Shown here piece after piece: positions 9,510 to 17,882 of a stretch of DNA of 64,000 bases (its first letter is position 1; every line of letters starts with the position of its first letter). Both the position numbers and the translations under genes were made by a program. The notes under the pieces were generated by a model. The model did not search any database, was not told where the DNA came from, and saw nothing but the letters and a program-made list of their open reading frames with translations. Where the stretch lies: contig NZ_MNPU01000014.1 in the NCBI RefSeq assembly GCF_001983165.1, forward strand, positions 62,001-126,000, given 5' to 3'. Origin of the DNA: Pseudomonas gessardii (lineage in GTDB: Bacteria; Pseudomonadota; Gammaproteobacteria; Pseudomonadales; Pseudomonadaceae).

Positions 9510-11300
9510 TCAGAAGTTCACGCCGAAGCTGAGGGCGAGGAAGTCACGGTCGGTCAGGGTGTTGTAGTCACCGCCAAAAAAGTCGGTGTAGCTCAGGCTC
9601 GCGGTGTAGGTGTTGCGGTAGTCCGCATCGACCCCGACGCTGAGGGCCTTGGCCCCTTCGTTGAACAGGCCGTTGGGGCCGTAGCCCTTGACGTCATGGG
9701 ACCAGGACAGGTTGGGCTTGAGGTTGATCCCGGCGATCACGTTGTTGTAGTCGAGGATCGCCCGGGCGCGATAACCCCAGGAGGTGGCCGTGACGAAACC
9801 GTCGGTGTCACCGCCAAAGCCGTATTGGCCGTAGACCGAATCGCGGCCGTAGCGCAGCTTGGTTTTGTTCTCCAGCCCGCCCACCCGCACGATGGCCGCC
9901 TCGCCCACCACGGTCAGGCGTTCAGCGCCCAGCACCTGGTCGAAAAACTGCGTCATGGTGGTCTGGAACTGGGTGATTTCCTTGCGCCGGTAGCCGGCGT
10001 TGTCGGCACCGAATGAGCTTTTGATCGGCGACGCGGCGTTGCCGGCTATCGGGTTGACCAGGGCCAGGGTCAGGTCGGTGGTGTTGAGTTGCACCGGGGC
10101 GTTGGGGCGGTAGCTGATTTCCCCGGTCCAGGCCGTGCCGGTGGGCAGGGTCGTGGCGAAGCTGGCGCCGTACAGGCGGATATCTTCCGGGTAATCCAGG
10201 TAATACTGGCCGCGCCCGAGCATCACGCTCTGCGCCAGGCCCGCGCCACTGCCGGGGGCAATGCCGTTGGCCGCATTGATGATATTGCCAATGGTCGCCA
10301 GGTTGGTGTTGGCCGTAAGGGTGCCCACGGTCGGCGTGCGGCTGTGGTAGTTCATGAAGTACAGGCCGTATTCGGTGTCATCGCCCAGCCAGCGCAAGGC
10401 CATGCCGAACTGCCCGGAATCCCGTGCGTCACGGTCGGCGGCGCGGCGTACGATCACCCCCTCGTTGGCGACGCCAAAACCCTGGCCGAACGCGGCGGCC
10501 ACCGGTTGCAGCGGGCGGATCGCCGGGCTGCCGACGGTGTAGTTGTCGGTGCAGCCATCGGCCGCCACGTCGCCACCAAAGTAGGTGCCGCAGTTGTCCA
10601 GCACGGTCTGGTCCCATTCCAACTGGTAGAAACCTTCCACTGTCAGTTGGTTGGTCAGGCCCTGGGAGGCGAACAGCATGTTGACTGGAATCAGGCCTTC
10701 CTTGATCTCGGCGCCCGGCCGGCGGAAGGCCGAGACGTCGATGGGGTTGATGCTGTTGATGGAGTTGCCGATGAAGGTACTTTCGCCCCAGCTGACCACC
10801 TGTTTACCGGCACGCACGGTGCCCGGCAGGTCGCCCAGGGAATAGTTGTGATAGACGAAGGCATCGAGGATCTGCGCCCCGCTGGACTTGGCGCCTTCCT
10901 TGCGGTTGTGGTCGCTGATCGGCTTGAACTCGCGGTCTTCGTCCTTGAGCTCGAAGTCGTACCAGTATTTGCCCCGCACAAACACACCGGTATCGCCGTA
11001 CTTGAGCTCCAGGTCGTGCAGGCCCTTGAAGATTTTCGAGAAGGTCTCGCCCTTCTTGAAGTTCAGGCGCCCGTCATCCCCGGTAGAGGCCTGGCCACTG
11101 CCGCCATTGACCGTGCCCACCAGCTTGCGGTCGGCATCGCGCATGCCCCAGCTGGCACCGACCGACAGCGACGAATCGAATTGCCCCTCGATCTCGCCGA
11201 TATTGAATGAAACAGCCTGCGCCTGGACGCAGCACCCCAAAGCAACCGCAGCGGCCAGCGCCTGTGGCCTGAAGATGGCGCGCATTGTTGTTTTTGTCAT
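9510..11300 (-). CDS. DUF1302 family outer-membrane protein
   Basis: 596 residues. A signal peptide (cleavage near AQA-VSF) precedes a Gly/Asp/aromatic-rich beta-strand protein ending in phenylalanine (SFGVNF), as outer-membrane barrels do. DUF1302 members are predicted channels or barrels paired with DUF1329. An alternative start MRAIFRP lies 5 codons downstream. First gene of the pair, transcribed away from the 485-base gap at 11301-11785. Substrate unknown. Confidence 0.85.
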   Translation of the reverse strand: MTKTTMRAIFRPQALAAAVALGCCVQAQAVSFNIGEIEGQFDSSLSVGASWGMRDADRKLVGTVNGGSGQASTGDDGRLNFKKGETFSKIFKGLHDLELKYGDTGVFVRGKYWYDFELKDEDREFKPISDHNRKEGAKSSGAQILDAFVYHNYSLGDLPGTVRAGKQVVSWGESTFIGNSINSINPIDVSAFRRPGAEIKEGLIPVNMLFASQGLTNQLTVEGFYQLEWDQTVLDNCGTYFGGDVAADGCTDNYTVGSPAIRPLQPVAAAFGQGFGVANEGVIVRRAADRDARDSGQFGMALRWLGDDTEYGLYFMNYHSRTPTVGTLTANTNLATIGNIINAANGIAPGSGAGLAQSVMLGRGQYYLDYPEDIRLYGASFATTLPTGTAWTGEISYRPNAPVQLNTTDLTLALVNPIAGNAASPIKSSFGADNAGYRRKEITQFQTTMTQFFDQVLGAERLTVVGEAAIVRVGGLENKTKLRYGRDSVYGQYGFGGDTDGFVTATSWGYRARAILDYNNVIAGINLKPNLSWSHDVKGYGPNGLFNEGAKALSVGVDADYRNTYTASLSYTDFFGGDYNTLTDRDFLALSFGVNF

Positions 11301-11383
11301 GCGTCTTCCCCGGTGGTGTGACAGAAGGCCCCACCCTACTGCCCGCCATCAGGAGCGATAAGCGCACCAAGGAGGTATTCGTT

Positions 11384-11515
11384 GTGTCGCTCAAAAGGAT
11401 TAACCCAGGCTCTAGCGTGGGTATTGGCGGGGCTATCGACGCAGTGGATAGAGCGCCATCAAGCGAATGGATACCCCCGCGCCTACAGGGGCAGGTACTG
11501 TTGTTGATTTGGTAA
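11384..11515 (+). CDS. Possible small ORF with perfect Shine-Dalgarno (43 aa, unrecognised)
   Basis: A GTG codon begins SLKRINPGSSVGIGG, ends in LLLIW and is preceded at 8 bases by AAGGAGG, the best ribosome site in the gap 11301-11785. I do not recognise the peptide. A second frame (11467-11670, 67 codons) overlaps it and ends 24 bases before an orphan terminator, so the two could also be remnants of one frameshifted gene, or the locus could be an sRNA. The gap otherwise holds only the promoter of the DUF1302 gene. Confidence 0.3.
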   Translation: MSLKRINPGSSVGIGGAIDAVDRAPSSEWIPPRLQGQVLLLIW

Positions 11516-11694
11516 CAGTCCTTGTCCTGAATCAGTATTCTCTATTCCGTTACAAGGGACTATTCTTACCGGGCTTTCAGGACAATCCTACTGATTACCT
11601 GAAGCCACTTTTTGCTGGATTGAAGCGTATTTTCAGTCTGTTACCGGTGTTCACTGACGTTGATTTGTAGCTCCTTGATCCAACGTCTTACTTC

Positions 11695-11722
11695 GGCCGC
11701 TGCGTATGCAGCGGCCTTTTTT
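11695..11722 (+). terminator. Orphan intrinsic terminator on the + strand
   Basis: Stem GGCCGCTGC/GCAGCGGCC, 4-base loop, then six T on the + strand. No annotated + strand gene lies upstream (the neighbours on both sides are on the minus strand), so it implies an unannotated + transcript starting within 11301-11690. Confidence 0.75.
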
Positions 11723-11730
11723 ATGCCTGA

Positions 11731-11765
11731 AATCCTGCGGGGCGCCATCAGCGCCCCGCAGGATT
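11731..11765. other. Perfect 15-bp inverted repeat downstream of the SDR gene
   Basis: AATCCTGCGGGGCGC and its exact complement are separated by CATCA. It lies 20 bases past the SDR stop and probably protects or ends that minus-strand transcript. No T-run follows on the minus strand. Confidence 0.6.
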
Positions 11766-11785
11766 GACTGTTTTTCAGGTAACGA

Positions 11786-12697
11786 TCAGAGGCTGTATTT
11801 GTGCAGGTTGTCCATCATCTCCTTCAAGGCTTCGATATTGTCCTTGGGATGGGCCGCCCCTTCAAAGTTGCAGATCTGCTGCCAGTGCGCCGCCACATCC
11901 TCTGGCGAGAAGCCCGCCTCGGGGTCAAACCCCACGCCCAGGCTGCGCTCCCAGCGGGTCTTGCCGATCCAGCCGCCGCCCACTTCAAACAGCCCCGAGG
12001 TTTCCTGGCAGGCCTCGCTGCCCAGGTACACCACCAGCGGGCTGACCAGCTCGGGCTTGAGGCGCTCGAACACCTGTGGCGGGATCAGGCCTTCGGTCAT
12101 GCGCGTACCGCCCGTGGGCGCGATGGCATTGACCAGGATGTTGTTCTTGCGCCCTTCCAGCGCCAGGGTGCGGGTCAGGCCATACAGGCCGAGCTTGGCC
12201 ATGCCGTAGTTGGACTGGCCGAAGTTGCCGTAGATGCCCGACGTGGAGGCGGTGAAAATCACCCGGCCATAGCCTTGCTCGCGCAGATGCGGCCAGGCGG
12301 CGCGGGTCACTTTGTAGGCTCCTTCGACGTGCACGCGGTACACCAGGTCCCAGTCGCCGTCCTCCATTTTATGGAAGGTCTTGTCACGCAGGATCCCGGC
12401 GTTGTTCACCACCACGTCGATGCGGCCAAACACGTCGAGAGCGTGCTGCACGATCTTTTCGCCATCGGTCACCGAATCGTGGTTGGCCTCGGCAATCCCA
12501 CCGGCCTCGCGGATCTCGGCCACCACGCGGTCGGCGGCCGAGGCATTGGCGCCTTCGCCCTGAGTCGAGCCGCCAAGGTCGTTGACCAGTACCCTGGCCC
12601 CGTGCCTGGCGAACAGCAGCGCATGGGCACGCCCCAAACCACCCCCGGCCCCGGTGACGATCACGACTTTATCTTGGAACTGCACAGACTCACTCAT
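11786..12697 (-). CDS. SDR-family dehydrogenase (peroxisomal MFE-2/hydroxyacyl-CoA type)
   Basis: 303 residues. The N-terminal Rossmann domain has TGAGGGLG and VNNAG, and the catalytic YGMAK lies near residue 160. The loop VNDLGGSTQGEGA and the C-terminal extension (about 240-303) resemble the (3R)-hydroxyacyl-CoA dehydrogenase unit of multifunctional beta-oxidation enzymes (17-beta-HSD4 type). It probably oxidises a hydroxyacyl-CoA or a bulky secondary alcohol with NAD(P). It is preceded on the same strand by the hydrolase and aldolase genes, with a REPIN between, suggesting a degradative set. The substrate is inferred only loosely. Confidence 0.82.
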   Translation of the reverse strand: MSESVQFQDKVVIVTGAGGGLGRAHALLFARHGARVLVNDLGGSTQGEGANASAADRVVAEIREAGGIAEANHDSVTDGEKIVQHALDVFGRIDVVVNNAGILRDKTFHKMEDGDWDLVYRVHVEGAYKVTRAAWPHLREQGYGRVIFTASTSGIYGNFGQSNYGMAKLGLYGLTRTLALEGRKNNILVNAIAPTGGTRMTEGLIPPQVFERLKPELVSPLVVYLGSEACQETSGLFEVGGGWIGKTRWERSLGVGFDPEAGFSPEDVAAHWQQICNFEGAAHPKDNIEALKEMMDNLHKYSL

Positions 12698-12833
12698 AGG
12701 GAACTCCAGCGAAGACAGTGGACGATGGGGCGAGTGTCAGGCACGGGGCTTGTGGTCACAATAAATACGGGCGGGGGTGAATGGTGCGCAATAAGGCACG
12801 GGGATGATCGGACAGGTCATAGAGGCTGGTTGG

Positions 12834-12920
12834 TGTGGGAGCTGGCTTGCCTGCGATTGCATCACCTCGGTACAACTGATTTACCGAGGTGTGCCCATCG
12901 CAGGCAAGCCAGCTCCTACA
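12834..12920. repeat. REPIN overlapping the end of a coding region
   Basis: TGTGGGAGCTGGCTTGCC at the left and its inverse (one mismatch, CTCCTACA) at the right. The right arm encodes the last 13 residues of the alpha/beta hydrolase read on the minus strand. Confidence 0.88.
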
Positions 12921-13825
12921 CAAGCCAGTTCCCATAGGCGATCTTGGTTGCTTTCAATGCCCTCGCGAAACGCCAGGTAATGCTTGAGCACCTGCACCGG
13001 CGCCTCGATCTGCGGGTAGTGGCCGATCTTGGCCAGCAACACCGTGTCGGCATCCGCTATCAACTCGCGGTAACGCGCGACCATGTGCGCGCCGGAGATC
13101 GGGTCGACTTCGCCATCGATCACCCGCAACGGCACTTCGCCGCGCTGCATGGCCGCCACCCAGCGCTCGCGTTGGCGGCGGCGCTGGGGGATGTAGGCGA
13201 TGAGTTTGTGCAGGATCCGCGGGCCATCGTTGTTTTCGATCAGGCTCCAGAAGTCATCCAGGGCGCTTTCGCTGGGGCGGGTGTCGGGGCCGAAGATCTG
13301 CTTGAAGCTGTCGGCCAGGGCGTTGCGCCCGAATGCACGGCCGATCATCCACCCCAAGGGGCTGAGCAACAGTTTTTGCACCAGCGCCGCGCGATGGGTC
13401 TCGGGGAACAGCCCGCCATTGAGAAACACACAACTGGCCAGCTGGAACCGCCCCTCGTAGTGCCGGGCGAGCAGTTCCTGGGCCACGCTGTCACCGTAGT
13501 CATGGGCCATGACATGCACCGGCTGCTGGATCCGCAGATGGGCCAGCAGGGCTTCTTGCAGGTCGGCCTGTTCCAACAGGCAATAGGTGTGGTCCAGAGG
13601 CTTGGCCGAGTCGCCGAAGCCGAGCATGTCGCAGGCGATCACCTGATAACGCTGGGCCAGGGGCTGCCACAGGTAATGCCAGTCCCAACTGGCGCTGGGA
13701 AAGCCGTGGATCAGCAGCAAGGGTTGACCCTGCCCGGCCACCCAGTAACGGATGGTCTGCCCGCGAAACACAAAACTCTGCCCACGCTTGCGCCAGGCAC
13801 TCAGGGGGATTTCGGCCAGTGGCAT
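12881..13825 (-). CDS. Alpha/beta hydrolase, epoxide hydrolase/haloalkane dehalogenase type
   Basis: 314 residues. The oxyanion region HGFPSASWDWH and the nucleophile elbow MAHDYGDS place Asp, not Ser, as nucleophile, as in epoxide hydrolases and dehalogenases. The catalytic His is likely in KIGHYPQIEAP near the C-terminus. Its start overlaps the class II aldolase stop by one base, so the two are translationally coupled. The final residues VGAGLPAM and following are encoded by a REP element, so the original C-terminus was probably shorter by about 13 residues. The substrate is unknown. Confidence 0.82.
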   Translation of the reverse strand: MPLAEIPLSAWRKRGQSFVFRGQTIRYWVAGQGQPLLLIHGFPSASWDWHYLWQPLAQRYQVIACDMLGFGDSAKPLDHTYCLLEQADLQEALLAHLRIQQPVHVMAHDYGDSVAQELLARHYEGRFQLASCVFLNGGLFPETHRAALVQKLLLSPLGWMIGRAFGRNALADSFKQIFGPDTRPSESALDDFWSLIENNDGPRILHKLIAYIPQRRRQRERWVAAMQRGEVPLRVIDGEVDPISGAHMVARYRELIADADTVLLAKIGHYPQIEAPVQVLKHYLAFREGIESNQDRLWELACVGAGLPAMGTPR

Positions 13826-14607
13826 CAGAGTCGGTATCCAGGGTCGTGTTGATCGAGCTTGCGCAGCAGCGCCGGCCAGGCCAATGCGCCGCCCATGCCT
13901 TGGGCGCTCTTGGTCACGCCGGCAATCATCGCCTTGGCCCCCGCCAGAATCTGCGGCGCGATGGCGATCAATTCGGCCCCGCCGTTTTGCGCCAGCACCT
14001 GGATGTCGCAGGCGCGCTGGAAGGTGAACATCATCAGGAAGGTATCGGCGATGGTCGCGCCGCAGGTCAGCAGGCCATGGTTGTGCAGCATCAGGAAATG
14101 GTTCGGCCCCAGGTCGGCTTGCAGGCGGGTCTTTTCCTCGTGGTTCAGCGCCACGCCTTCGTAGGCGTGATAGGCCAGGCTCGACAGCACGAACAGCGAC
14201 TGCTGGCTGATGGGCAGCACGCCCTGCTTCTGCGCCGATACGGCCACGCCGGCTGCGGTATGGGTGTGCAGCACGCAGGCCACATCGTGGCGCACTTCGT
14301 GGACCGCGCTGTGGATGGTGTAGCCCGCCGGGTTGATGTCGTAGGGGCTGTCCATCAGCTTGTTGCCGGCCTGATCGACCTTGACCAGGCTGGAGGCGGT
14401 GATTTCGTGGAACATCAGCCCGAACGGGTTGATCAGGAAGTCTTCGGTGCCCGGCACCTTGGCCGAGATATGGGTGAAAATCAGATCATCCCAGCCATGC
14501 AGGGCCACCAGGCGATAGCAGGCGGCCAGGTCGATACGGGCCTGCCATTCGGCGGCTCTGACCTGGTCTTTTACACTCTGTGTCGATTGAACGGGGGCTA
14601 GGCTCAC
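13825..14607 (-). CDS. Class II aldolase/adducin family protein
   Basis: 260 residues, a single class II aldolase domain. Zinc ligands are visible in HTHTAAG and HNHGLLTCG. Members are aldolases, epimerases or decarboxylases acting on hydroxy or keto compounds. Here it is coupled to a hydrolase with an Asp nucleophile and lies upstream of an SDR, so a lyase step in a degradation route is plausible. The reaction cannot be specified. Confidence 0.85.
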   Translation of the reverse strand: MSLAPVQSTQSVKDQVRAAEWQARIDLAACYRLVALHGWDDLIFTHISAKVPGTEDFLINPFGLMFHEITASSLVKVDQAGNKLMDSPYDINPAGYTIHSAVHEVRHDVACVLHTHTAAGVAVSAQKQGVLPISQQSLFVLSSLAYHAYEGVALNHEEKTRLQADLGPNHFLMLHNHGLLTCGATIADTFLMMFTFQRACDIQVLAQNGGAELIAIAPQILAGAKAMIAGVTKSAQGMGGALAWPALLRKLDQHDPGYRL

Positions 14608-14759
14608 GGCAAGGACCTCGACGCGGTGGTGTTCTTATTGTTTTTTGGGCTGAGGGGCCAGTCTAGTCAGAGCTCGGGCCTGCTGTAGTTGCGTTGGCAG
14701 CCAGCTTGATGACCGAGCGGGTCAATTGTGAGGATAGTTCGGATTCGTACAATGTGGTG

Positions 14760-15446
14760 TCAGAGAAGCAACGCCAATAAAGGCGCGGCAAACAGGTTGA
14801 GCAAGCCGGTCAGGACCATCACCAGCCCGGCCACCGAGCCTTCTTCGCCGCCCACTTCATGGGCACGACTGACACCGGCCCCGTGGGCGCCCACCCCAAA
14901 CAATGCACCGCGCGCCAGGGCACTGCGCAACGGCAACCACTTGAGCAGCACCCCACCGAGCATGGCGCCGAACACGCCGGTGAACATCACGAACACCGCC
15001 GTCAGTTCCGGCACGCCCCCCAGGTCGTGGGCCAGGGGCATGGCGAAGGGCGTGGTAATCGAGCGCGGCACCAACGACATCGTCACCGCGCTGTCCAGGG
15101 CCAACGCCCTGGCCAGGCCGAAGGAGGTGCCGATGGACGCGGCGCTACCGGCCAACATCCCCAGGAACAGCGCCGACCAGTGCCGCATCAACAGTTGGCG
15201 CTGCTGCCAGATCGGGATGGCGAATGCCACCGTGACCGGGCCCAGTACCAGCATCAGCCAATGGGTGTCGGTGGCGTATTCGGCATAGGCGGTGTTCAGC
15301 GGTACGGCCACCGCCAGCAGCAGCGCGGGCACCAAAATCAGCGGCGACAGCAGGTAGCGCCCGGTACGCCGGTAGAGCCAGCGGCTCAAACCATAGGCAC
15401 CCAGGGTCAGGGCCAGCCAGAACAGTGGCATCCATTCAAGCTTCAT
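14760..15446 (-). CDS. lrgB: LrgB/CidB-family membrane protein
   Basis: 228 residues and about 6-7 membrane helices. SLVPRSITTPFAM is the conserved LrgB core and GVGAHGAG lies near the C-terminus. LrgB works with the holin-like LrgA in control of murein hydrolase activity, lysis or metabolite (pyruvate-type) transport. It starts inside the end of the lrgA frame (11-base overlap), indicating coupling. A LysR regulator is divergent, as in cid/lrg loci. Confidence 0.88.
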   Translation of the reverse strand: MKLEWMPLFWLALTLGAYGLSRWLYRRTGRYLLSPLILVPALLLAVAVPLNTAYAEYATDTHWLMLVLGPVTVAFAIPIWQQRQLLMRHWSALFLGMLAGSAASIGTSFGLARALALDSAVTMSLVPRSITTPFAMPLAHDLGGVPELTAVFVMFTGVFGAMLGGVLLKWLPLRSALARGALFGVGAHGAGVSRAHEVGGEEGSVAGLVMVLTGLLNLFAAPLLALLL

Positions 15447-15828
15447 GGCGCAGCTTCCAGCGGCAGACCAGTTCGACGGTAAACGCCGTGACCAGCATCA
15501 CCATCAGGGTACTGAGGGCGATCACCAGCATGATCCGCCAGCCGTCATGGCGCAGCAGGCCGCCGTAATCAAGCAGGCTCATCAAGGCCGGGATAAAGAA
15601 CAACAACATCTCTGCCATCAGCAGGCCAGCGCCCAATTGCAGGGCCGCCGGTTTGATCAGGCCACTGGCGAACACCAGCAGCAGCAGGCCCAGGCCAATC
15701 ACCCCGCCGGGGATCGGCCACGCCAGCCATACGGCCACTTGGCAGCCCAGCAGGTAAATCGCCAGCAATACCAGCAGCTCAACCAGCAGCCGGCCCAGGT
15801 GTTTGAAGGTGAAACGTTTAATAGACAT
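15436..15828 (-). CDS. lrgA: LrgA/CidA-family holin-like protein
   Basis: 130 residues with four predicted helices. PIPGGVIGLGLLLLVF is the diagnostic LrgA motif. I chose the ATG encoding MSIKRFTF, after AGGA in GCGAGGAACCC. A longer upstream frame would add an unconserved, non-hydrophobic leader. It is transcribed with lrgB and divergently from the LysR gene, 92 bases away. Confidence 0.88.
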   Translation of the reverse strand: MSIKRFTFKHLGRLLVELLVLLAIYLLGCQVAVWLAWPIPGGVIGLGLLLLVFASGLIKPAALQLGAGLLMAEMLLFFIPALMSLLDYGGLLRHDGWRIMLVIALSTLMVMLVTAFTVELVCRWKLRHEA

Positions 15829-15920
15829 GGGTTCCTCGCAGGCCCTTATTTTAAAGAGCCCCCTGGCATCCCCAAAGCGAATTGTTAGACTGCAAGCCAT
15901 TCCAAACTGGAATTAGTGCA

Positions 15921-16817
15921 ATGGAATTCAAACAGCTGCGCAGTTTTATCGAAGTGGTGCACCGGGGCGGTTTTACCCAGGCCGGGAAAACCCTGCATAT
16001 CAGCCAGTCCGCCGTGAGCAAGCAGGTGGCACAACTGGAACACAGCCTGGGTACGCCTCTGCTCGACCGCATCGGCCCGCACGTGCGCCTGACCGCCGCC
16101 GGGCAGGTGGTGCTGCAACGGGCCGAAGCCATGTTGCGCCTGCAGACCGAGCTGGTGAGCGAGCTGGACGACCTGAATCAATTGACCCGTGGCGAGCTGC
16201 GCATGGGCCTGCCGCAACTGGGGGGCGATACCCTGTTTGCCGGGCTGTTTGCCGAATATCGCCGGCGCTATCCCAATGTCAGCATCCAGTTGCTTGAGGG
16301 CGGCAGCCGCAATATCGAGCAGGCCATCCTCGCCGGTGAGCTGGACATCGGCGGCAGCCTGTTGCCCACCGACCCGGCGTTTGCCTGGCAGGCGTTCTGT
16401 GATGAACCGCTGGATGCGCTGCTGCCCCTGGACCATCCGCTGGCGCGGCACACGCAGATTGGCCTGGAGCAATTGGCCGACACGCCGTTCTTGATGTACC
16501 AGCGCAGCTTTGTGCTCAACGACCGGTTGCTCCAGGCCTGCCAGCAACTGGGCTTCACGCCCCGGGAAAGTGGGCGCAGCGGTCAGGCGGATTTTCTCGT
16601 CGCCTTGGTGGCCGCAGGCCAGGGCGTGGTGCTGTTGCCCAGCGTGGTCGCGCGCGGCCTGGAGCGCCCAGGTGTAGTGCGCCTGACCCTCAGGGCCCCC
16701 GATTTCCTACGCTGGGATATCGCCTTTATCTGGCGCAAGGGCGCCTATCTGTCGAAAGCCGCCCAGGCCTGGCTCGCGCTGTTGCGCGAGTACCCGATCA
16801 GCCGCGCAGTGCCGTGA
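15921..16817 (+). CDS. LysR-family transcriptional regulator of the adjacent lrgAB genes
   Basis: 298 residues. The N-terminal LysR helix-turn-helix (MEFKQLRSFIEVVHRGGF...ISQSAVSKQVAQLE) is followed by a periplasmic-binding-protein-like effector domain. The start at the ATG of MEFKQLRSF fits family alignments; 13 upstream in-frame residues are not LysR-like. It is divergent from lrgA, so it probably controls that pair in the manner of CidR. Its end overlaps the end of the flavodoxin gene by 20 bases, tail to tail. Confidence 0.9.
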   Translation: MEFKQLRSFIEVVHRGGFTQAGKTLHISQSAVSKQVAQLEHSLGTPLLDRIGPHVRLTAAGQVVLQRAEAMLRLQTELVSELDDLNQLTRGELRMGLPQLGGDTLFAGLFAEYRRRYPNVSIQLLEGGSRNIEQAILAGELDIGGSLLPTDPAFAWQAFCDEPLDALLPLDHPLARHTQIGLEQLADTPFLMYQRSFVLNDRLLQACQQLGFTPRESGRSGQADFLVALVAAGQGVVLLPSVVARGLERPGVVRLTLRAPDFLRWDIAFIWRKGAYLSKAAQAWLALLREYPISRAVP

Positions 16818-17253
16818 CCAGCTCTGCCAGCCAGGGCTCGGCGTCTGCTTCCGGGGTGACGCTTTCGCTGGCATCCAGGCGCAGCATTGGCAGCACTTCG
16901 CGCACGCCCAACTCAGCGAACAACTCGCGCATCTGCTCGCCGCCGCCGCAGAAGGTGTCGCCGTAGCTGGCGTCGCCCAGGCCGATCACCGCGCCCGGCA
17001 AACCGCGCCAGGCGGCGGGCAGTTGGTCGCGGATGGTCGAATACAAAGGCTGCAGGTTATCGGGCAATTCGCCCATGCCGGTGGTGGAGGTGACGGCCAG
17101 CAAGGCGTCCGGGGCGAAGGCCTGCACATCGGCCAGGGTCGCCCGCGAGTTGTGCCAGGCCTCGAAACCGGCGGCGTTGAGAATACCCATGGCGTGGCGG
17201 GCAACTTCTTCTGCCGTGCCATAGACCGAGCCGGAAAGGATGGCGACTTTCAT
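16798..17253 (-). CDS. Flavodoxin (MioC-like)
   Basis: 151 residues, flavodoxin-like FMN protein. The phosphate loop SGSVYGTAEEVA is near the N-terminus, and TTGMGELPDN and GLGDASYGDTFCGGG are the other isoalloxazine-contact loops. Likely an electron carrier. The start is the ATG of MKVAILSG with AGGAT upstream; a TTG one codon earlier is less likely. Convergent with the LysR gene. Confidence 0.9.
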   Translation of the reverse strand: MKVAILSGSVYGTAEEVARHAMGILNAAGFEAWHNSRATLADVQAFAPDALLAVTSTTGMGELPDNLQPLYSTIRDQLPAAWRGLPGAVIGLGDASYGDTFCGGGEQMRELFAELGVREVLPMLRLDASESVTPEADAEPWLAELVTALRG

Positions 17254-17356
17254 CAATCTGATCCTGTAGTTGAGTGAAAACCTGGGATATTAACAGTTGG
17301 CGGCCGGGTGGGCTGCCCTACACTCAGAAATCCACAAACACGCTATGGACCGCTCA

Positions 17357-17824
17357 ATGATCAACGCCAAGCTGATGCAGATAGTCATCAACGCCTCCAA
17401 CGACGGGATCGTTGTGGCCGAAAGGGAAGGCAAGGACAAGCCCCTGATTTACGTGAACCCGGCCTTTGAACGCCTGACCGGCTACAGCCTGGACGACATC
17501 CTTTACCAGGATTGCCGCTTCCTGCAGTCGGGCGACCGCGACCAGCCGGCCCTGATGGCTATTCGCGAAGCCCTGGACAGTGGCGGCGCCTGCCGGGAAA
17601 TCCTGCGCAACTACCGCCAGGACGGCACGCACTTCTGGAATGAACTGTCATTATCGACGGTTTACAACCAGGCGGATGGGCAGACTTACTTCGTCGGCGT
17701 GCAAAAAGATGTAACGGTTCAGGTCAAGGCCCAGCAGCGTATTGCCCAGCTCGAAGCCCAGGTGGCGCAGCTTACAGCCGAGCTGGACGCGCTCAGTGCG
17801 ACGAGCGGATCTAACAAACTTTAG
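17357..17824 (+). CDS. Short LOV blue-light photoreceptor
   Basis: 155 residues: a single LOV (PAS) core with short N- and C-terminal helices and no output domain. The photoactive cysteine is C53 in QDCRFLQ and the flavin-contact glutamine is Q116 in VGVQKDV, the same positions as in PpSB1-LOV of P. putida. The C-terminal helix (about 120-150) should form the dimer coiled coil. Such proteins bind FMN and form a cysteinyl adduct in blue light. Residues R61 and L66 flank the flavin phosphate; these positions are reported to tune dark recovery in P. putida homologues. An in-frame ATG at 17345 is possible, but the start chosen matches homologues. It lies near a LitR-type regulator. Confidence 0.9.
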   Translation: MINAKLMQIVINASNDGIVVAEREGKDKPLIYVNPAFERLTGYSLDDILYQDCRFLQSGDRDQPALMAIREALDSGGACREILRNYRQDGTHFWNELSLSTVYNQADGQTYFVGVQKDVTVQVKAQQRIAQLEAQVAQLTAELDALSATSGSNKL

Positions 17825-17882
17825 AAAACACGGTCTTTAGGGTGATAATCAGTTTAATCACGCATTTCCTTGAGCCACATCA

